From Rhodocyclaceae bacterium (lineage in GTDB: Bacteria; Pseudomonadota; Gammaproteobacteria; Burkholderiales; Rhodocyclaceae): DNA of 50,535 nt. The translations under genes were made by a program, and so were the position numbers. Positions 15,931 through 24,034 of the stretch are shown one piece after another. The DNA lies in assembly GCA_026646875.1 (NCBI GenBank), contig JAPKHL010000010.1, positions 1-50,535 on the forward strand, given 5' to 3'. Numbering within the stretch: position 1 is the stretch's first letter; each line of letters opens with the position of its first letter. A model generated the notes under the pieces. The model made no database searches. It had not been told where the DNA came from and worked only from the letters and a program-made list of their open reading frames with translations.

Positions 15931-15964
15931 GGCGCGCCGGGGCAGGCGCCCGCCCCGGCGCGCC
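15931..15964 (+). repeat. Perfect 13-bp GC-rich hairpin at the predicted 5' end of the ychJ mRNA
   Basis: GGCGCGCCGGGGC (15931-15943) pairs perfectly with GCCCCGGCGCGCC (15952-15964) around the 8-nt loop AGGCGCCC. It starts 6 nt after the -10 box and ends 47 nt before the ychJ start codon. There is no T tract directly after it, so a terminator is unlikely. A 5' stem-loop that protects the mRNA, or a leader regulatory structure, fits better. Confidence 0.7.
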
Positions 15965-16011
15965 TGCCCCGTTTCCCGGTTTTCCCCGTCCGCTCCTGCG
16001 GCCATCCCGTC

Positions 16012-16458
16012 ATGAAGAAATCCGCTCTCAGCCCATCCTCCGGAACAGCCTGCCCCTGCGGCAGCGGCCGGGCCTACGCCGACTGCTGCGGCCGCTACCA
16101 CGCGGGCCTCCCGGCGCCGGACGCCGAGGCGCTGATGCGTTCCCGCTACAGTGCCTACGTGCGCGGACTGGAGGACTATCTGCTGGCCACCTGGCATCCC
16201 GACACGCGGCCCGCCGCGCTGGACCTGGCCGACGACGCGGCGGTGCGCTGGCTCGGACTCGAGGTGCGCCGTCACGAACCGCCCGCCGACGTCGACGCCG
16301 CAGCTACCGTCGCATTCGTGGCATTCGTCGAATTCGTCGCCCGCTGCCGGCGCGGCGGCCGGGCGCAGCGGCTGCACGAGCGCAGCCGCTTCCTGCGCGA
16401 GGACGGGCGCTGGTACTACGTCGACGGCGAGTTCCCCGGCGCCGGGCGACCACGATGA
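16012..16458 (+). CDS. ychJ: YchJ-family SEC-C motif protein
   Basis: This 148-residue protein of the YchJ (UPF0225) family has the N-terminal SEC-C zinc-binding motif CPCGSGRAYADCCG (residues 14-27). The NTF2-like domain follows, with LMRSRYSAYVRGLEDYLLATWHPDTRP and a C-terminal HERSRFLREDGRWYYVDG. SEC-C motifs bind zinc and often contact proteins such as SecB. The cellular role of YchJ is not established. The start is ATG at 16012, and the usual second SEC-C motif at the C-terminus is absent. Its stop overlaps the truC start as ATGA. Confidence 0.9.
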   Translation: MKKSALSPSSGTACPCGSGRAYADCCGRYHAGLPAPDAEALMRSRYSAYVRGLEDYLLATWHPDTRPAALDLADDAAVRWLGLEVRRHEPPADVDAAATVAFVAFVEFVARCRRGGRAQRLHERSRFLREDGRWYYVDGEFPGAGRPR

Positions 16459-17216
16459 ACCCGGCCTTGCCCCCCGCTCCGCCGCTGGTCATTCTCCACC
16501 GCGACGCGTGGCTGGTTGCCATCGACAAGCCGGCGGGGCTGCTGGTCCACCGCTCGCCGCTCGACCGCCACGAAACGCGTTTCGCCGTGCAGCTGCTGCG
16601 CGACCAGATCGGTCGGCATGTGCATCCGGCGCACCGGCTCGATCGCGGCACTTCCGGCGTGCTGCTCTTCGCCCTCGAGCGCGACGTCGCGCGCCGGCTC
16701 GGCGAGCAGTTCGAGGCGCAGGCGGTGGACAAGACCTATCTCGCGGTGGTGCGCGGACATCCGCCCGGGCACGGACGCATCGAGCATGCGCTCACCCGGC
16801 AGCACGACGCCTACGAGTTTCTGCCGCCGGGGCACGACAGCGCGGCGGCGCAGGCGGCGATCACCGAGTACCGCCGGCTCGCCACCGCCGAGCTGCCCTG
16901 CCGCGTGGACCGCTACCCGACCAGCCGCTATGCGCTGCTCGAGGTCCATCCGCTGACCGGCCGCCGCCACCAGATCCGCCGCCATCTCAAGCACATCGCC
17001 CATCCGATCATCGGCGACGCCACGCACGGCAAGGGCGCGCACAACCGCCTGTTCGCCGAGCGCTTCGGCAGCCGGCGCCTGCTGCTCGCCTGTACCGGGC
17101 TGACCCTGGCGCATCCGGTGACGGGCGAAATGCTGACGCTGCGTGCGCCGCTGCCGGCCGATTTCACCTGCGTCACCGACGCGCTGGGCTGGCGCGACGC
17201 CCTCCCGGCAGGCTGA
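16455..17216 (+). CDS. truC: tRNA pseudouridine(65) synthase TruC
   Basis: This 253-residue RluA-family pseudouridine synthase has the nucleophile Asp63 in HRLDRGTSGVLLFA. The YLAVVRGHPP segment follows, then the substrate-binding LTGRRHQIRRHLKHIAHPIIGD. The GKGAHNRLFAERFG insertion before LLLACTGLTLAHPVTG is characteristic of TruC, which modifies U65 of tRNA. There is no S4 domain, as expected for TruC. It is translationally coupled to ychJ by a four-nucleotide overlap, and no terminator is visible after it. Confidence 0.9.
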   Translation: MNPALPPAPPLVILHRDAWLVAIDKPAGLLVHRSPLDRHETRFAVQLLRDQIGRHVHPAHRLDRGTSGVLLFALERDVARRLGEQFEAQAVDKTYLAVVRGHPPGHGRIEHALTRQHDAYEFLPPGHDSAAAQAAITEYRRLATAELPCRVDRYPTSRYALLEVHPLTGRRHQIRRHLKHIAHPIIGDATHGKGAHNRLFAERFGSRRLLLACTGLTLAHPVTGEMLTLRAPLPADFTCVTDALGWRDALPAG

Positions 17217-17250
17217 CGATCGCCGCCCGCGAAGCCAGCAACGACAAGGC

Positions 17251-17279
17251 TTGCAGCCCGTTGACGCTGCGAGTACCAT
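17251..17279 (+). promoter_or_regulatory. Candidate promoter of the HDOD gene
   Basis: TTGCAG (17251-17256), 17 nt and TACCAT (17274-17279) lie about 100 nt upstream of the HDOD start codon. It is a by-eye match in the 166-nt gap after truC. Confidence 0.42.
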
Positions 17280-17382
17280 CGAAGCGTCACGCGCGGAGGC
17301 ACGGCAACACGCGGCCCCCGCCCGCGGACGGGCCGCCGGTGCGTCGTTGCGACGCATCCGCGACGATTCCACCACGCACTCG

Positions 17383-18276
17383 ATGACACTCTCGGCCATG
17401 CTCGATCACCCGCTGCAGGATCTGGAAACCTGGGTACTGTTCTTCAGTGGCGCGGAGCTGCCCATCCTGCGCCAGACCGCCCGCCGGCTCGACGAGGCGC
17501 GCCAGGACCTCGACAAGGTGAACGGCCGCGACATCGCCGCCATCGTCCTGCAGGATCCGCTGATGGCCGTGCGCGTGCTGGCCTACATCCAGCCCTATGT
17601 CGGCAAGCGCCTGCGCTCGGACATCACCACCATCGCCGGCGCGGTGATGATGCTCGGTGTCGAGCCCTTCTTCCGCAAGTTCGAGAATCCGCTGACCATC
17701 GAGGCCATGCTCGGCGACGAACCGCAGGCGCTGCTCGGCGTGCTGCAGGTGATCCGTCGCGCGCAGCGGGCATCGCGCTATGCGCACGACTGGGCCTACG
17801 CGCGCCACGACCTGAACATGGAGGAGGTGGCGCTCGCCGCGCTGCTGCACGATCTCGCAGAAATCCTGCTGTGGTGCTTCGCGCCGCGCCTGGCGATGCA
17901 GGTCCGCGCGCTGCAGCAGGCCGACCGCGCGCTGCGCAGCAGCGCCGCACAGGAGCAGGTGCTCGGCATCCGCCTGTTCGACCTGCAGCTCGAACTGTGC
18001 CGCACCTGGCACCTGCCGGAGCTGCTGAAGACCCTGATGGACGACGAGCACGCCGACCGGCCGCGCGTACAGAACGTGGTGCTGGCCGTCAATCTCGCGC
18101 GCCACTCCGCCAACGGCTGGGACGACGCAGCACTGCCCGACGATTACGCGGCGATCGAGCAGCTGCTGCACATCAACCGGGAAACGCTGCTCCACCGGCT
18201 CGAGGTGCCGCCGGAGTTCCTGCCGCCGCCGGCGCCGGCGGAGGACGAATCGCCCCCGCCGCCGCAGGCCTCCTGA
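17383..18276 (+). CDS. HDOD-domain signalling protein
   Basis: This 297-residue protein is mostly an HDOD domain, a divergent HD fold without hydrolase activity found in signalling proteins. Features seen are LFFSGAELPILRQTARRL, VNGRDIAAIVLQDPLMAVRVLAYI, TTIAGAVMMLGVEPFF and LAALLHDLAEILLWCF. A Pro-rich acidic tail, PPPAPAEDESPPPPQ, ends it. The start chosen is ATG at 17383. Met at 17398 is an alternative, and neither has a good ribosome-binding site. The gene precedes lemA by 41 nt and may be read into it. Confidence 0.82.
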   Translation: MTLSAMLDHPLQDLETWVLFFSGAELPILRQTARRLDEARQDLDKVNGRDIAAIVLQDPLMAVRVLAYIQPYVGKRLRSDITTIAGAVMMLGVEPFFRKFENPLTIEAMLGDEPQALLGVLQVIRRAQRASRYAHDWAYARHDLNMEEVALAALLHDLAEILLWCFAPRLAMQVRALQQADRALRSSAAQEQVLGIRLFDLQLELCRTWHLPELLKTLMDDEHADRPRVQNVVLAVNLARHSANGWDDAALPDDYAAIEQLLHINRETLLHRLEVPPEFLPPPAPAEDESPPPPQAS

Positions 18277-18317
18277 ATTCCCCCCGACTTCCCCCTGCCC
18301 CCTCCGGGAGATTCCGC

Positions 18318-18890
18318 ATGTCCGTTGCCTCGCTGCTCCTTTCCGGCGCCATCGCCGTCGCTCTCGTCTACGCGGTCATCGTCTACAACGGGCTGGTCGG
18401 GCTCAAGCACGCGGTTGCCCGGGCCTGGGCGAACATCGATGTGCTGCTCAAGCAGCGCCACGACGAGCTGCCCAAGCTGGTCGAGGTGTGCCGGCAGTAC
18501 CGGCAGTTCGAGCAGACCACCCTGCAGCGGGTAATCGAGGCCCGCGCGCGGGTACAGTCCGCGCGCGAGGCGCAGGACGTGGGCGCCCTCGGCGAGGCGG
18601 AGGACCTGCTGCGCGGCGGGCTGGGGCGCCTCTTCGCGGTCGCCGAGGCCTACCCGGAACTGAAGGCCAACGAGCACTTCATGCAGTTGCAGACGCGCAT
18701 CACCGGGCTGGAGAACGCCATCGCCGACCGCCGCGAGCTGTACAACGAAGCGGTGAATCTGAACAACGTGCGCATCGAGCAGTTCCCCGACGTGCTGGTG
18801 GCGCGCGTGTTTTCCTTCGAGGCGAAGCCGCTGCTCGAATTCTCGACGGCGGAAAAGGCCGACGTGGATCTGCGGCAGCTCTTCAGCTGA
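18318..18890 (+). CDS. lemA: LemA family membrane protein
   Basis: This 190-residue protein has one N-terminal membrane helix (residues about 4-25, ASLLLSGAIAVALVYAVIVYN). The LemA motifs follow: AWANIDVLLKQRHDELPKLVEV, the coiled-coil helical bundle, and FAVAEAYPELKANEHFMQLQTRITGLENAIADRRELYNEAVNLNN. The C-terminus is inside or periplasmic depending on topology. LemA function is poorly defined. The start is ATG at 18318 with GGGAG 8 nt upstream. It is paired with a GIDE-like gene 16 nt downstream, a frequent association. Confidence 0.93.
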   Translation: MSVASLLLSGAIAVALVYAVIVYNGLVGLKHAVARAWANIDVLLKQRHDELPKLVEVCRQYRQFEQTTLQRVIEARARVQSAREAQDVGALGEAEDLLRGGLGRLFAVAEAYPELKANEHFMQLQTRITGLENAIADRRELYNEAVNLNNVRIEQFPDVLVARVFSFEAKPLLEFSTAEKADVDLRQLFS

Positions 18891-18906
18891 GCCGCCGTTC
18901 CCCGCG

Positions 18907-19806
18907 ATGATCGCCCGCCTGCGGGAGGAGTTCGGGCGCAAGCACGGCCAGCTGGCCACCTCCGCCGCACAGCTTCTGCTGCTGGGGCTGGCGGCCCAGA
19001 TCGGCTCGCGCGGCGGCTGGCTGTCCTGCCTGTCGCTGATGGCGCTGCTCAGCCTGATCGCCTGGGCCGTCACGCTGCGCCGCCACCGCGCCATCGCGGA
19101 CATCCCGACCGCGCGCATCGCCTCGGCGGCGCAGGGCTACGTGGAGCTGCGCGGCCACGGCCGGCGGATCGACGGCATCCCCGTCGTCTCGCATCTCACC
19201 GGCCTGCCCTGCCTGTGGTACCGCTACCGGGTCGAGGAGCGCGACGGCGAGCAGCGCTGGCGGATCGTCGGCGAGGGCGAAAGCGAGGCCTCGGTGCTGC
19301 TCGACGACGGCAGCGGCGTCTGCCTGGTCGACCTCGACGGCGCGGAGATCCTGACCCATCACAAGGAAAGCTGGACGCGCGACGGCTTCCGCCACACCGA
19401 ATGGAAGCTGCTGATCGGCGATCCGCTGTACGCCCTCGGCCATTTCACGACGCTCGGCGGCAGCCATCTCGAACTCGATGCGCGCCAGGACGTCGGCGCC
19501 CTGCTCGCCGAATGGAAACGCGATCCGGCGCGCCTGCACGAACGCTTCGATCTCGACGGCGACGGCCAGATCGATCCGCGCGAATGGACGCTGGCCCGCC
19601 GCGCGGCACAGCGCGAGGTGGAGAAGGAACACCGCGCCGCGCGCGAGGCGGCTGACACGCACGTGCTGCGGCGGCCGCCCGACGGCCGCCTGTTCCTGCT
19701 CGCCAATCTCGATCCGGAGCGGATCGCCCGCCGCTACCGGCACTGGTCGACCTTCCATCTCGCCGTCTTCTTCGCCGCGCTCGCCGCCCTCGCCCAACTC
19801 CGGTAA
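18907..19806 (+). CDS. GIDE-like membrane protein with an EF-hand loop
   Basis: This 299-residue protein has N-terminal hydrophobic segments (about 18-33 and 40-56), a soluble beta-rich region and a C-terminal helix (about 283-297). The soluble part resembles the GIDE/MULAN-type domain found beside LemA: AQGYVELRGHG, PCLWYRYRVEERDGE, ASVLLDDGSGVCLVDLDGAEI and EWKLLIGDPLYALGHF. Residues 215-226, DLDGDGQIDPRE, match an EF-hand Ca2+-binding loop at every key position (1, 3, 5, 6, 8 and 12). A charged helix, LARRAAQREVEKEHRAAREA, follows. No RING domain is present. The role is unknown, and it is likely co-translated with LemA. Confidence 0.75.
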   Translation: MIARLREEFGRKHGQLATSAAQLLLLGLAAQIGSRGGWLSCLSLMALLSLIAWAVTLRRHRAIADIPTARIASAAQGYVELRGHGRRIDGIPVVSHLTGLPCLWYRYRVEERDGEQRWRIVGEGESEASVLLDDGSGVCLVDLDGAEILTHHKESWTRDGFRHTEWKLLIGDPLYALGHFTTLGGSHLELDARQDVGALLAEWKRDPARLHERFDLDGDGQIDPREWTLARRAAQREVEKEHRAAREAADTHVLRRPPDGRLFLLANLDPERIARRYRHWSTFHLAVFFAALAALAQLR

Positions 19807-19845
19807 GCCGCGCCGGCGCGGGCGGCTCCGACGGGTTTAATCTTT

Positions 19846-19879
19846 CCGCAATACGCCTGTCATCGGCGCCCCCTATCTT
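19846..19879 (+). promoter_or_regulatory. Candidate Pho box and -10 upstream of OMP-phoX
   Basis: CTGTCAT at 19857-19863 is a perfect PhoB half-site, and CCGCAAT at 19846-19852 is a degenerate one (4 of 7) exactly 11 bp upstream. TATCTT at 19874-19879 starts 10 bp after the second half-site, the spacing of a PhoB-activated promoter that lacks a -35. The leader to the ATG is about 30 nt. Confidence 0.5.
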
Positions 19880-19915
19880 CGCGCTTTTCCTTACCGCGAG
19901 AGGGGACGATCCACC

Positions 19916-20569
19916 ATGACACCGAACAAGAAATTCCTGGCACTGACCGTGTCGGGCCTGCTCCTGGCGGCGGCCGCCGGAACTGCGGCAGCCGCCGACG
20001 GCCAGGGCTTCTACGCCGGTCTCGGCATCGGCCAGGCGCGCAGCGAGCTGGGCAGCGGCCTGCGCGACGCGCTGGCCGCCAACTACGGCTCGCACACCCT
20101 GGCGGAAGACAAGAACGACATCGCCGGGCGCATCCTGCTCGGCTACCGCTTCGGCAAGCACTTCGCCCTCGAGGGCGGTTACGGCAGCTACGGCACCGTC
20201 GACGGCAAGGCCGGCACCACGCTGCCGCTGTCCACCGTCACCGCCGAGCGCGAAACCAATGCCTTCATCCTCGACGCCGTCGGCATCCTGCCGGTCTCCG
20301 AGCGCGTCGACCTGACCGCCCGCCTCGGCGCGGCGTTCTGGCGCGTCGAATCGCAGGTCACCACCACGCTGCCGGTCTCGCAGGTCTCGACGCGCCAGAC
20401 GCGCGAGAAGAGCGGCGTCGCCCCGCGCTACGGCGTCGGCCTGCAGTACCGGGTCGCCGAGAAGACCCGCCTGACCGTCGATGTCGAGGGCTTCCGCGCC
20501 GGCAAGGGCGAGGAAACCGGCAAGCGCACGGTGAGCGCGGTGTTCGCCGGCCTCAAGTTCGATTTCTGA
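19916..20569 (+). CDS. Outer-membrane beta-barrel protein (OmpA/OmpW-like barrel)
   Basis: This 217-residue protein has a signal peptide (residues about 1-26, ending GTAAAA-DGQ). Alternating strands of an eight-stranded barrel follow: GFYAGLGIGQARSEL, DIAGRILLGYRFGKHFALEGGYGSYG, ETNAFILDAVGILPV, VDLTARLGAAFWRV, YGVGLQYRVAEKTRLTVDVEGF and TVSAVFAGLKFDF. The terminal Phe is the BAM recognition signal. It is probably a small OMP, either a porin-like channel or a structural protein. It lies 18 nt upstream of phoX, behind the candidate Pho box, so phosphate-starvation expression is inferred. Confidence 0.86.
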   Translation: MTPNKKFLALTVSGLLLAAAAGTAAAADGQGFYAGLGIGQARSELGSGLRDALAANYGSHTLAEDKNDIAGRILLGYRFGKHFALEGGYGSYGTVDGKAGTTLPLSTVTAERETNAFILDAVGILPVSERVDLTARLGAAFWRVESQVTTTLPVSQVSTRQTREKSGVAPRYGVGLQYRVAEKTRLTVDVEGFRAGKGEETGKRTVSAVFAGLKFDF

Positions 20570-20587
20570 TCATTCCTGGAGAATCCG

Positions 20588-22546
20588 ATGTCCTTCCATG
20601 ACGACGACGGCGTGTCCAACGCCTCCGCCAATCCCTCCTTCGAGGAAATCTGCCTGAAGCGCCGCCGCCTGCTGCAGGGCAGCGGCGCCGCGCTGGCCGT
20701 CACCCTGACCGGCGTGCCGATGGCCATGAGCTTCCTGCCCGGGCAGGCGCTCGCCGCGCAGCCGCCGACCTCGGCCGACGTCGGCCTGATCGGCTTCGCC
20801 AACATCGCCCCGTCGACCGAGGACACCGTGCGCGTGCCGCCCGGCTACACGGCGAGCGTGCTCTTCGCCTGGGGCGATCCGGTGTCGAACGGCCCGGTCT
20901 TCCGCCAGGACGCCTCCAATACCGCCGCCGAGCAGGCCCTGCAAGCCGGCATGCACCACGACGGCATGCACTTCTTCCCGATGTGGAACGTCGATCGCGG
21001 CGTGCCCGTCGCCTCCTCGACGCACGGCCTGCTGGCCATCAACCACGAATACACCGACGACGGCCTGCTGCACACCGACGGGATGAAGACCTGGTCGGCC
21101 GAGAAGGTCCGCAAGTCGCAGGCCGCGCACGGTGTTTCGATCATCGAGGTGAAGCTGGTCAACGGCCAGTGGCAGGTGGTCCGCCCGTCGACCTACGGCC
21201 GCCGCATCACCGCCTATACGCCGATCGCCCTCAGCGGTCCGGCCGCCGGCGCCAGCGGCATGAAGACCGCCGCCGACCCGGCCGGACAAGAAGTCCTCGG
21301 CACGCTCAACAACTGTGCCAACGGCGCCACGCCTTGGGGTACCTATCTCACCTGCGAGGAGAACTGGAACGGCTATTTCGGCAAGAGCAGTGGCGATCCG
21401 AGCGCGCTCGAGAAGCGCTACGGCATCGCGGCGGCCGGCGCCGGCTATCGCTGGCACGAGTTCGACGAGCGCTTCGACACGGCCAGGCACCCGAACGAAC
21501 CGCATCGCTTCGGCTGGGTGGTCGAGATCGACCCGTACGACCCGCAGGCCAAACCGGTCAAGCGCACCGCGCTGGGCCGCATCAAGCACGAAGGCGCCAC
21601 CTGCACGCTGGCCGCCGACGGCCGCGCGGTGGTTTACATGGGTGACGACGAGCGCTTCGAGTACATCTACAAGTTCGTTTCCAGGTACCGCGCCGACATC
21701 GCCAACAAGGCGGCCTGCGCCACCCTGCTCGACGAGGGCACGCTCTACGTCGCCCGCTTCGACGCGAGCGGCAAGGGCGTCTGGCTGCCGCTGGTGCACG
21801 GCCAGAACGGTCTGACCGCCGCCAACGGCTTCGCCGACCAGGCCGACGTGCTGGTGAAGACCCGCCTGGCCGCCGACAAGGTGGGGGCAACCAAGATGGA
21901 CCGTCCGGAGTGGATCGCCGTCAATCCGCATAACAAGGACGTCTACTGCACGCTGACCAACAACTCGAACCGCGGTACCGGCAGCAACGCTGCCCCCGAC
22001 GCCGCCAACCCGCGCGCCAGGAATGTCTTCGGCCACATCATCCGTTGGGCCGAGAGCGGCGCCGACGCCGCCGCCACCAGCTTCGAATGGAACATCTTCG
22101 TGCAGTGCGGCGACCCCGACCTGGGCGACAGCAGCAAGGCCGGCAACATCCAGGGCGCGGCGCACAAGTTCGGCAGCCCGGATGGCCTGTGGTTCGACGA
22201 GCGCGGCGTGCTGTGGATCCAGACCGACGTCTCGACCTCGACGCTCAACGCCGGCGATTACAAGAACATCGGCAACAACCAGATGCTCGCCGCCAACCCG
22301 GTGACCGGCGAGATCCGCCGCTTCCTGACCGGCCCCGCCGGCTGCGAGATCACCGGCGTCACCAGCACGCCCGACCTGCGCACACTGTTCATCAACGTGC
22401 AGCATCCCGGCGAGCCGGCGTCGGAGCGCAGCGATCCGGACAAGCCCAAGGCCGTCAGCAGCTGGCCGGACGGCGCCGCCGGCGGCCGCCCGCGCGCGGG
22501 CACGGTAGTCATACGCCGTAACGATGGCGGCGTGATCGGCAGCTGA
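20588..22546 (+). CDS. phoX: PhoX-family alkaline phosphatase (DUF839)
   Basis: This 652-residue secreted phosphatase has a Tat-like signal at about residues 23-57: KRRRLLQGSG, then ALAVTLTGVPMAMSFLPG and AxA. It would therefore be exported folded with its metals. PhoX enzymes use Ca2+ and Fe3+ to release phosphate from monoesters. Characteristic segments are FFPMWN, INHEYTDDGLLH, GTLNNCANGATPWGTYLTCEENWNGYF (with the conserved Cys), HRFGWVVEIDPYDP, GRIKHEGATCTLAADGRAVVYMGDDERFEYIYKFVS and a C-terminal GPAGCEITGVTSTPDLRTLFINVQHPGE. The start is ATG at 20588 with GGAG 7 nt upstream. A terminator follows. Confidence 0.92.
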   Translation: MSFHDDDGVSNASANPSFEEICLKRRRLLQGSGAALAVTLTGVPMAMSFLPGQALAAQPPTSADVGLIGFANIAPSTEDTVRVPPGYTASVLFAWGDPVSNGPVFRQDASNTAAEQALQAGMHHDGMHFFPMWNVDRGVPVASSTHGLLAINHEYTDDGLLHTDGMKTWSAEKVRKSQAAHGVSIIEVKLVNGQWQVVRPSTYGRRITAYTPIALSGPAAGASGMKTAADPAGQEVLGTLNNCANGATPWGTYLTCEENWNGYFGKSSGDPSALEKRYGIAAAGAGYRWHEFDERFDTARHPNEPHRFGWVVEIDPYDPQAKPVKRTALGRIKHEGATCTLAADGRAVVYMGDDERFEYIYKFVSRYRADIANKAACATLLDEGTLYVARFDASGKGVWLPLVHGQNGLTAANGFADQADVLVKTRLAADKVGATKMDRPEWIAVNPHNKDVYCTLTNNSNRGTGSNAAPDAANPRARNVFGHIIRWAESGADAAATSFEWNIFVQCGDPDLGDSSKAGNIQGAAHKFGSPDGLWFDERGVLWIQTDVSTSTLNAGDYKNIGNNQMLAANPVTGEIRRFLTGPAGCEITGVTSTPDLRTLFINVQHPGEPASERSDPDKPKAVSSWPDGAAGGRPRAGTVVIRRNDGGVIGS

Positions 22547-22562
22547 GCGGCAGCCGATCAGG

Positions 22563-22601
22563 CGGCGGGGCAGCCGGATTGCGCCCCGCCGTTTTCATTT
22601 T
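22563..22601 (+). terminator. Intrinsic terminator after phoX
   Basis: CGGCGGGGC (22563-22571) and GCCCCGCCG (22583-22591) form a perfect 9-bp stem with an 11-nt loop, followed by TTTTCATTTTTT. It lies 16 nt after the phoX stop. Confidence 0.88.
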
Positions 22602-22696
22602 TTCATTGCCCTTCAACGACTTCCCCCCTGCCCGGGGGCCGGGCAGGCGCCCCATGTTGACCCGGCCAAACTGCTTACGCCATACGTCATACCATC

Positions 22697-22705
22697 TGCT
22701 AGAAT
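22697..22705 (+). promoter_or_regulatory. Extended -10 promoter of the diguanylate cyclase gene
   Basis: TGC-TAGAAT at 22697-22705 is an extended -10 element with a 5-of-6 match. The expected start near 22712 gives a leader of about 40 nt to the GTG codon. The -35 region is poor, as often occurs with extended -10 promoters. Confidence 0.55.
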
Positions 22706-22752
22706 CAATTTTCCGCGATCCGCTCCGACCGTCGCGTTCACGAGGAACTCCG

Positions 22753-23982
22753 GTGTCTCACGTAGGCGATCTTCTCTGGCAGCGCCTGACCGGCCTGATG
22801 CCGGGCGAGCTTCAAAAAACGGAACTCGGCTGGCTGATCTGGCCGCAGCAGCACCTGACGCTGCTGACGCGCCGCCGCGCGACGATGATCGTCAACCGGG
22901 TGCGCCTGTTCGCCTTCCTGTTCGCCTTCCTGTTCGCGGTCCTGACGCCGGTCTGGAGCATCGTCGACTTCATGGTCTTCGAGCGTTCCCTGTGGCTCTC
23001 GCTTGCAGCCATGCGCCTCGGCGCCTGCGCCGCCTTCGTCACCCTGCTGCTGTGCTACCGGCCCTCGGGCAGCCTTCCCGACGCCTACCGGGCGATGGCC
23101 ATCCTCTTCGCCATTCCGACGCTGTTCTACATTTCGTCGCACACCCTGCTCGGCACCTACGCGCTGACCGGCATCCCGGCGGCAATCGGCGCCGGCTACG
23201 CCTTCCTGCCCTTCGTGCTGCTCGCCGGGCTGGCCATCTTTCCGCTCACCCTGCTCGAGAGCACACTGATCGCCAGCCCGATCCTGATCGCCCAGGGCGT
23301 CGCCGGCATGCTCAACTGGGTGACGCTGAACTGGCCGTCCTTCGTCGGCGCATTCTGGCTGCTGGCGCTGATCACCGGGGTCTCGGCCCTGGCCGGAATG
23401 AGCCAGCTGGCCTTCATGATCGCGCTGGTCCGGCAGGCCATCCGCGACCCGCTCACCGGCACCTTCTCGCGCCGCAGCGGCGAGGAAATGCTCGAGATGC
23501 AGTTCGTCCTGTCGCGGCGCAGCGCTGCGCCGCTGGCCATCGCCTTTCTCGACCTCGATCATTTCAAGCGGATCAACGACGGCCACGGCCACGAGGCCGG
23601 CGACCAGGCGCTCACCCGCTTCGCCGAGCGCATCGGCCAGACGCTGCGCCGCGGTGACATGCTGATCCGCTGGGGCGGCGAGGAATTCCTGCTGATCATG
23701 CCGAACAGCGACATCGGTCAGGCCGGCCAGGCCATCGGCCGCCTGCGCGAGGCCGGCTTTGGCCTGCGCCCGGACGGTGCCCCGCTCACCGCCAGCATCG
23801 GCATCGCCGAGCGGATCGCCGACCGCTGCGAGGACTGGAAGGAGCTGGTCGACCTCGCCGACCGCCGCATGTACACCGCCAAGGAAGCGGGCCGCGACCG
23901 CTTCGTGGCAACCGACGGAATCCCCGTCGCCGATCCTGCATCGCTATTCATAGCGATTCACCCGCGTCCCGAAGCAGACTAG
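22753..23982 (+). CDS. Membrane-bound diguanylate cyclase
   Basis: This 409-residue protein has six or so membrane helices (about 50-220) followed by a GGDEF domain that makes c-di-GMP from two GTP. The motifs are [20 protein letters not shown], the inhibitory-site R299xxD302 and the active-site GGEEF (308-312) five residues later. The enzyme therefore looks active and subject to product inhibition. The start chosen is GTG at 22753, preceded by GAGGA at 6 nt. A longer reading from 22579 would begin inside the terminator. No PAS or CHASE domain is evident, so the membrane part is the likely sensor. It lies 52 nt before the chemoreceptor gene. Confidence 0.92.
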   Translation: MSHVGDLLWQRLTGLMPGELQKTELGWLIWPQQHLTLLTRRRATMIVNRVRLFAFLFAFLFAVLTPVWSIVDFMVFERSLWLSLAAMRLGACAAFVTLLLCYRPSGSLPDAYRAMAILFAIPTLFYISSHTLLGTYALTGIPAAIGAGYAFLPFVLLAGLAIFPLTLLESTLIASPILIAQGVAGMLNWVTLNWPSFVGAFWLLALITGVSALAGMSQLAFMIALVRQAIRDPLTGTFSRRSGEEMLEMQFVLSRRSAAPLAIAFLDLDHFKRINDGHGHEAGDQALTRFAERIGQTLRRGDMLIRWGGEEFLLIMPNSDIGQAGQAIGRLREAGFGLRPDGAPLTASIGIAERIADRCEDWKELVDLADRRMYTAKEAGRDRFVATDGIPVADPASLFIAIHPRPEAD

Positions 23983-24034
23983 GATTACCAGCCGCAGCGC
24001 CCCCCAACCCCAAGCGTCACCCGCGGAATCCATA

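Noticed and set aside
20570-22405. Open frame of 611 codons opposite phoX
   Set aside because: It mirrors phoX codons. The phoX frame has a signal peptide and all family motifs, whereas this one has none.
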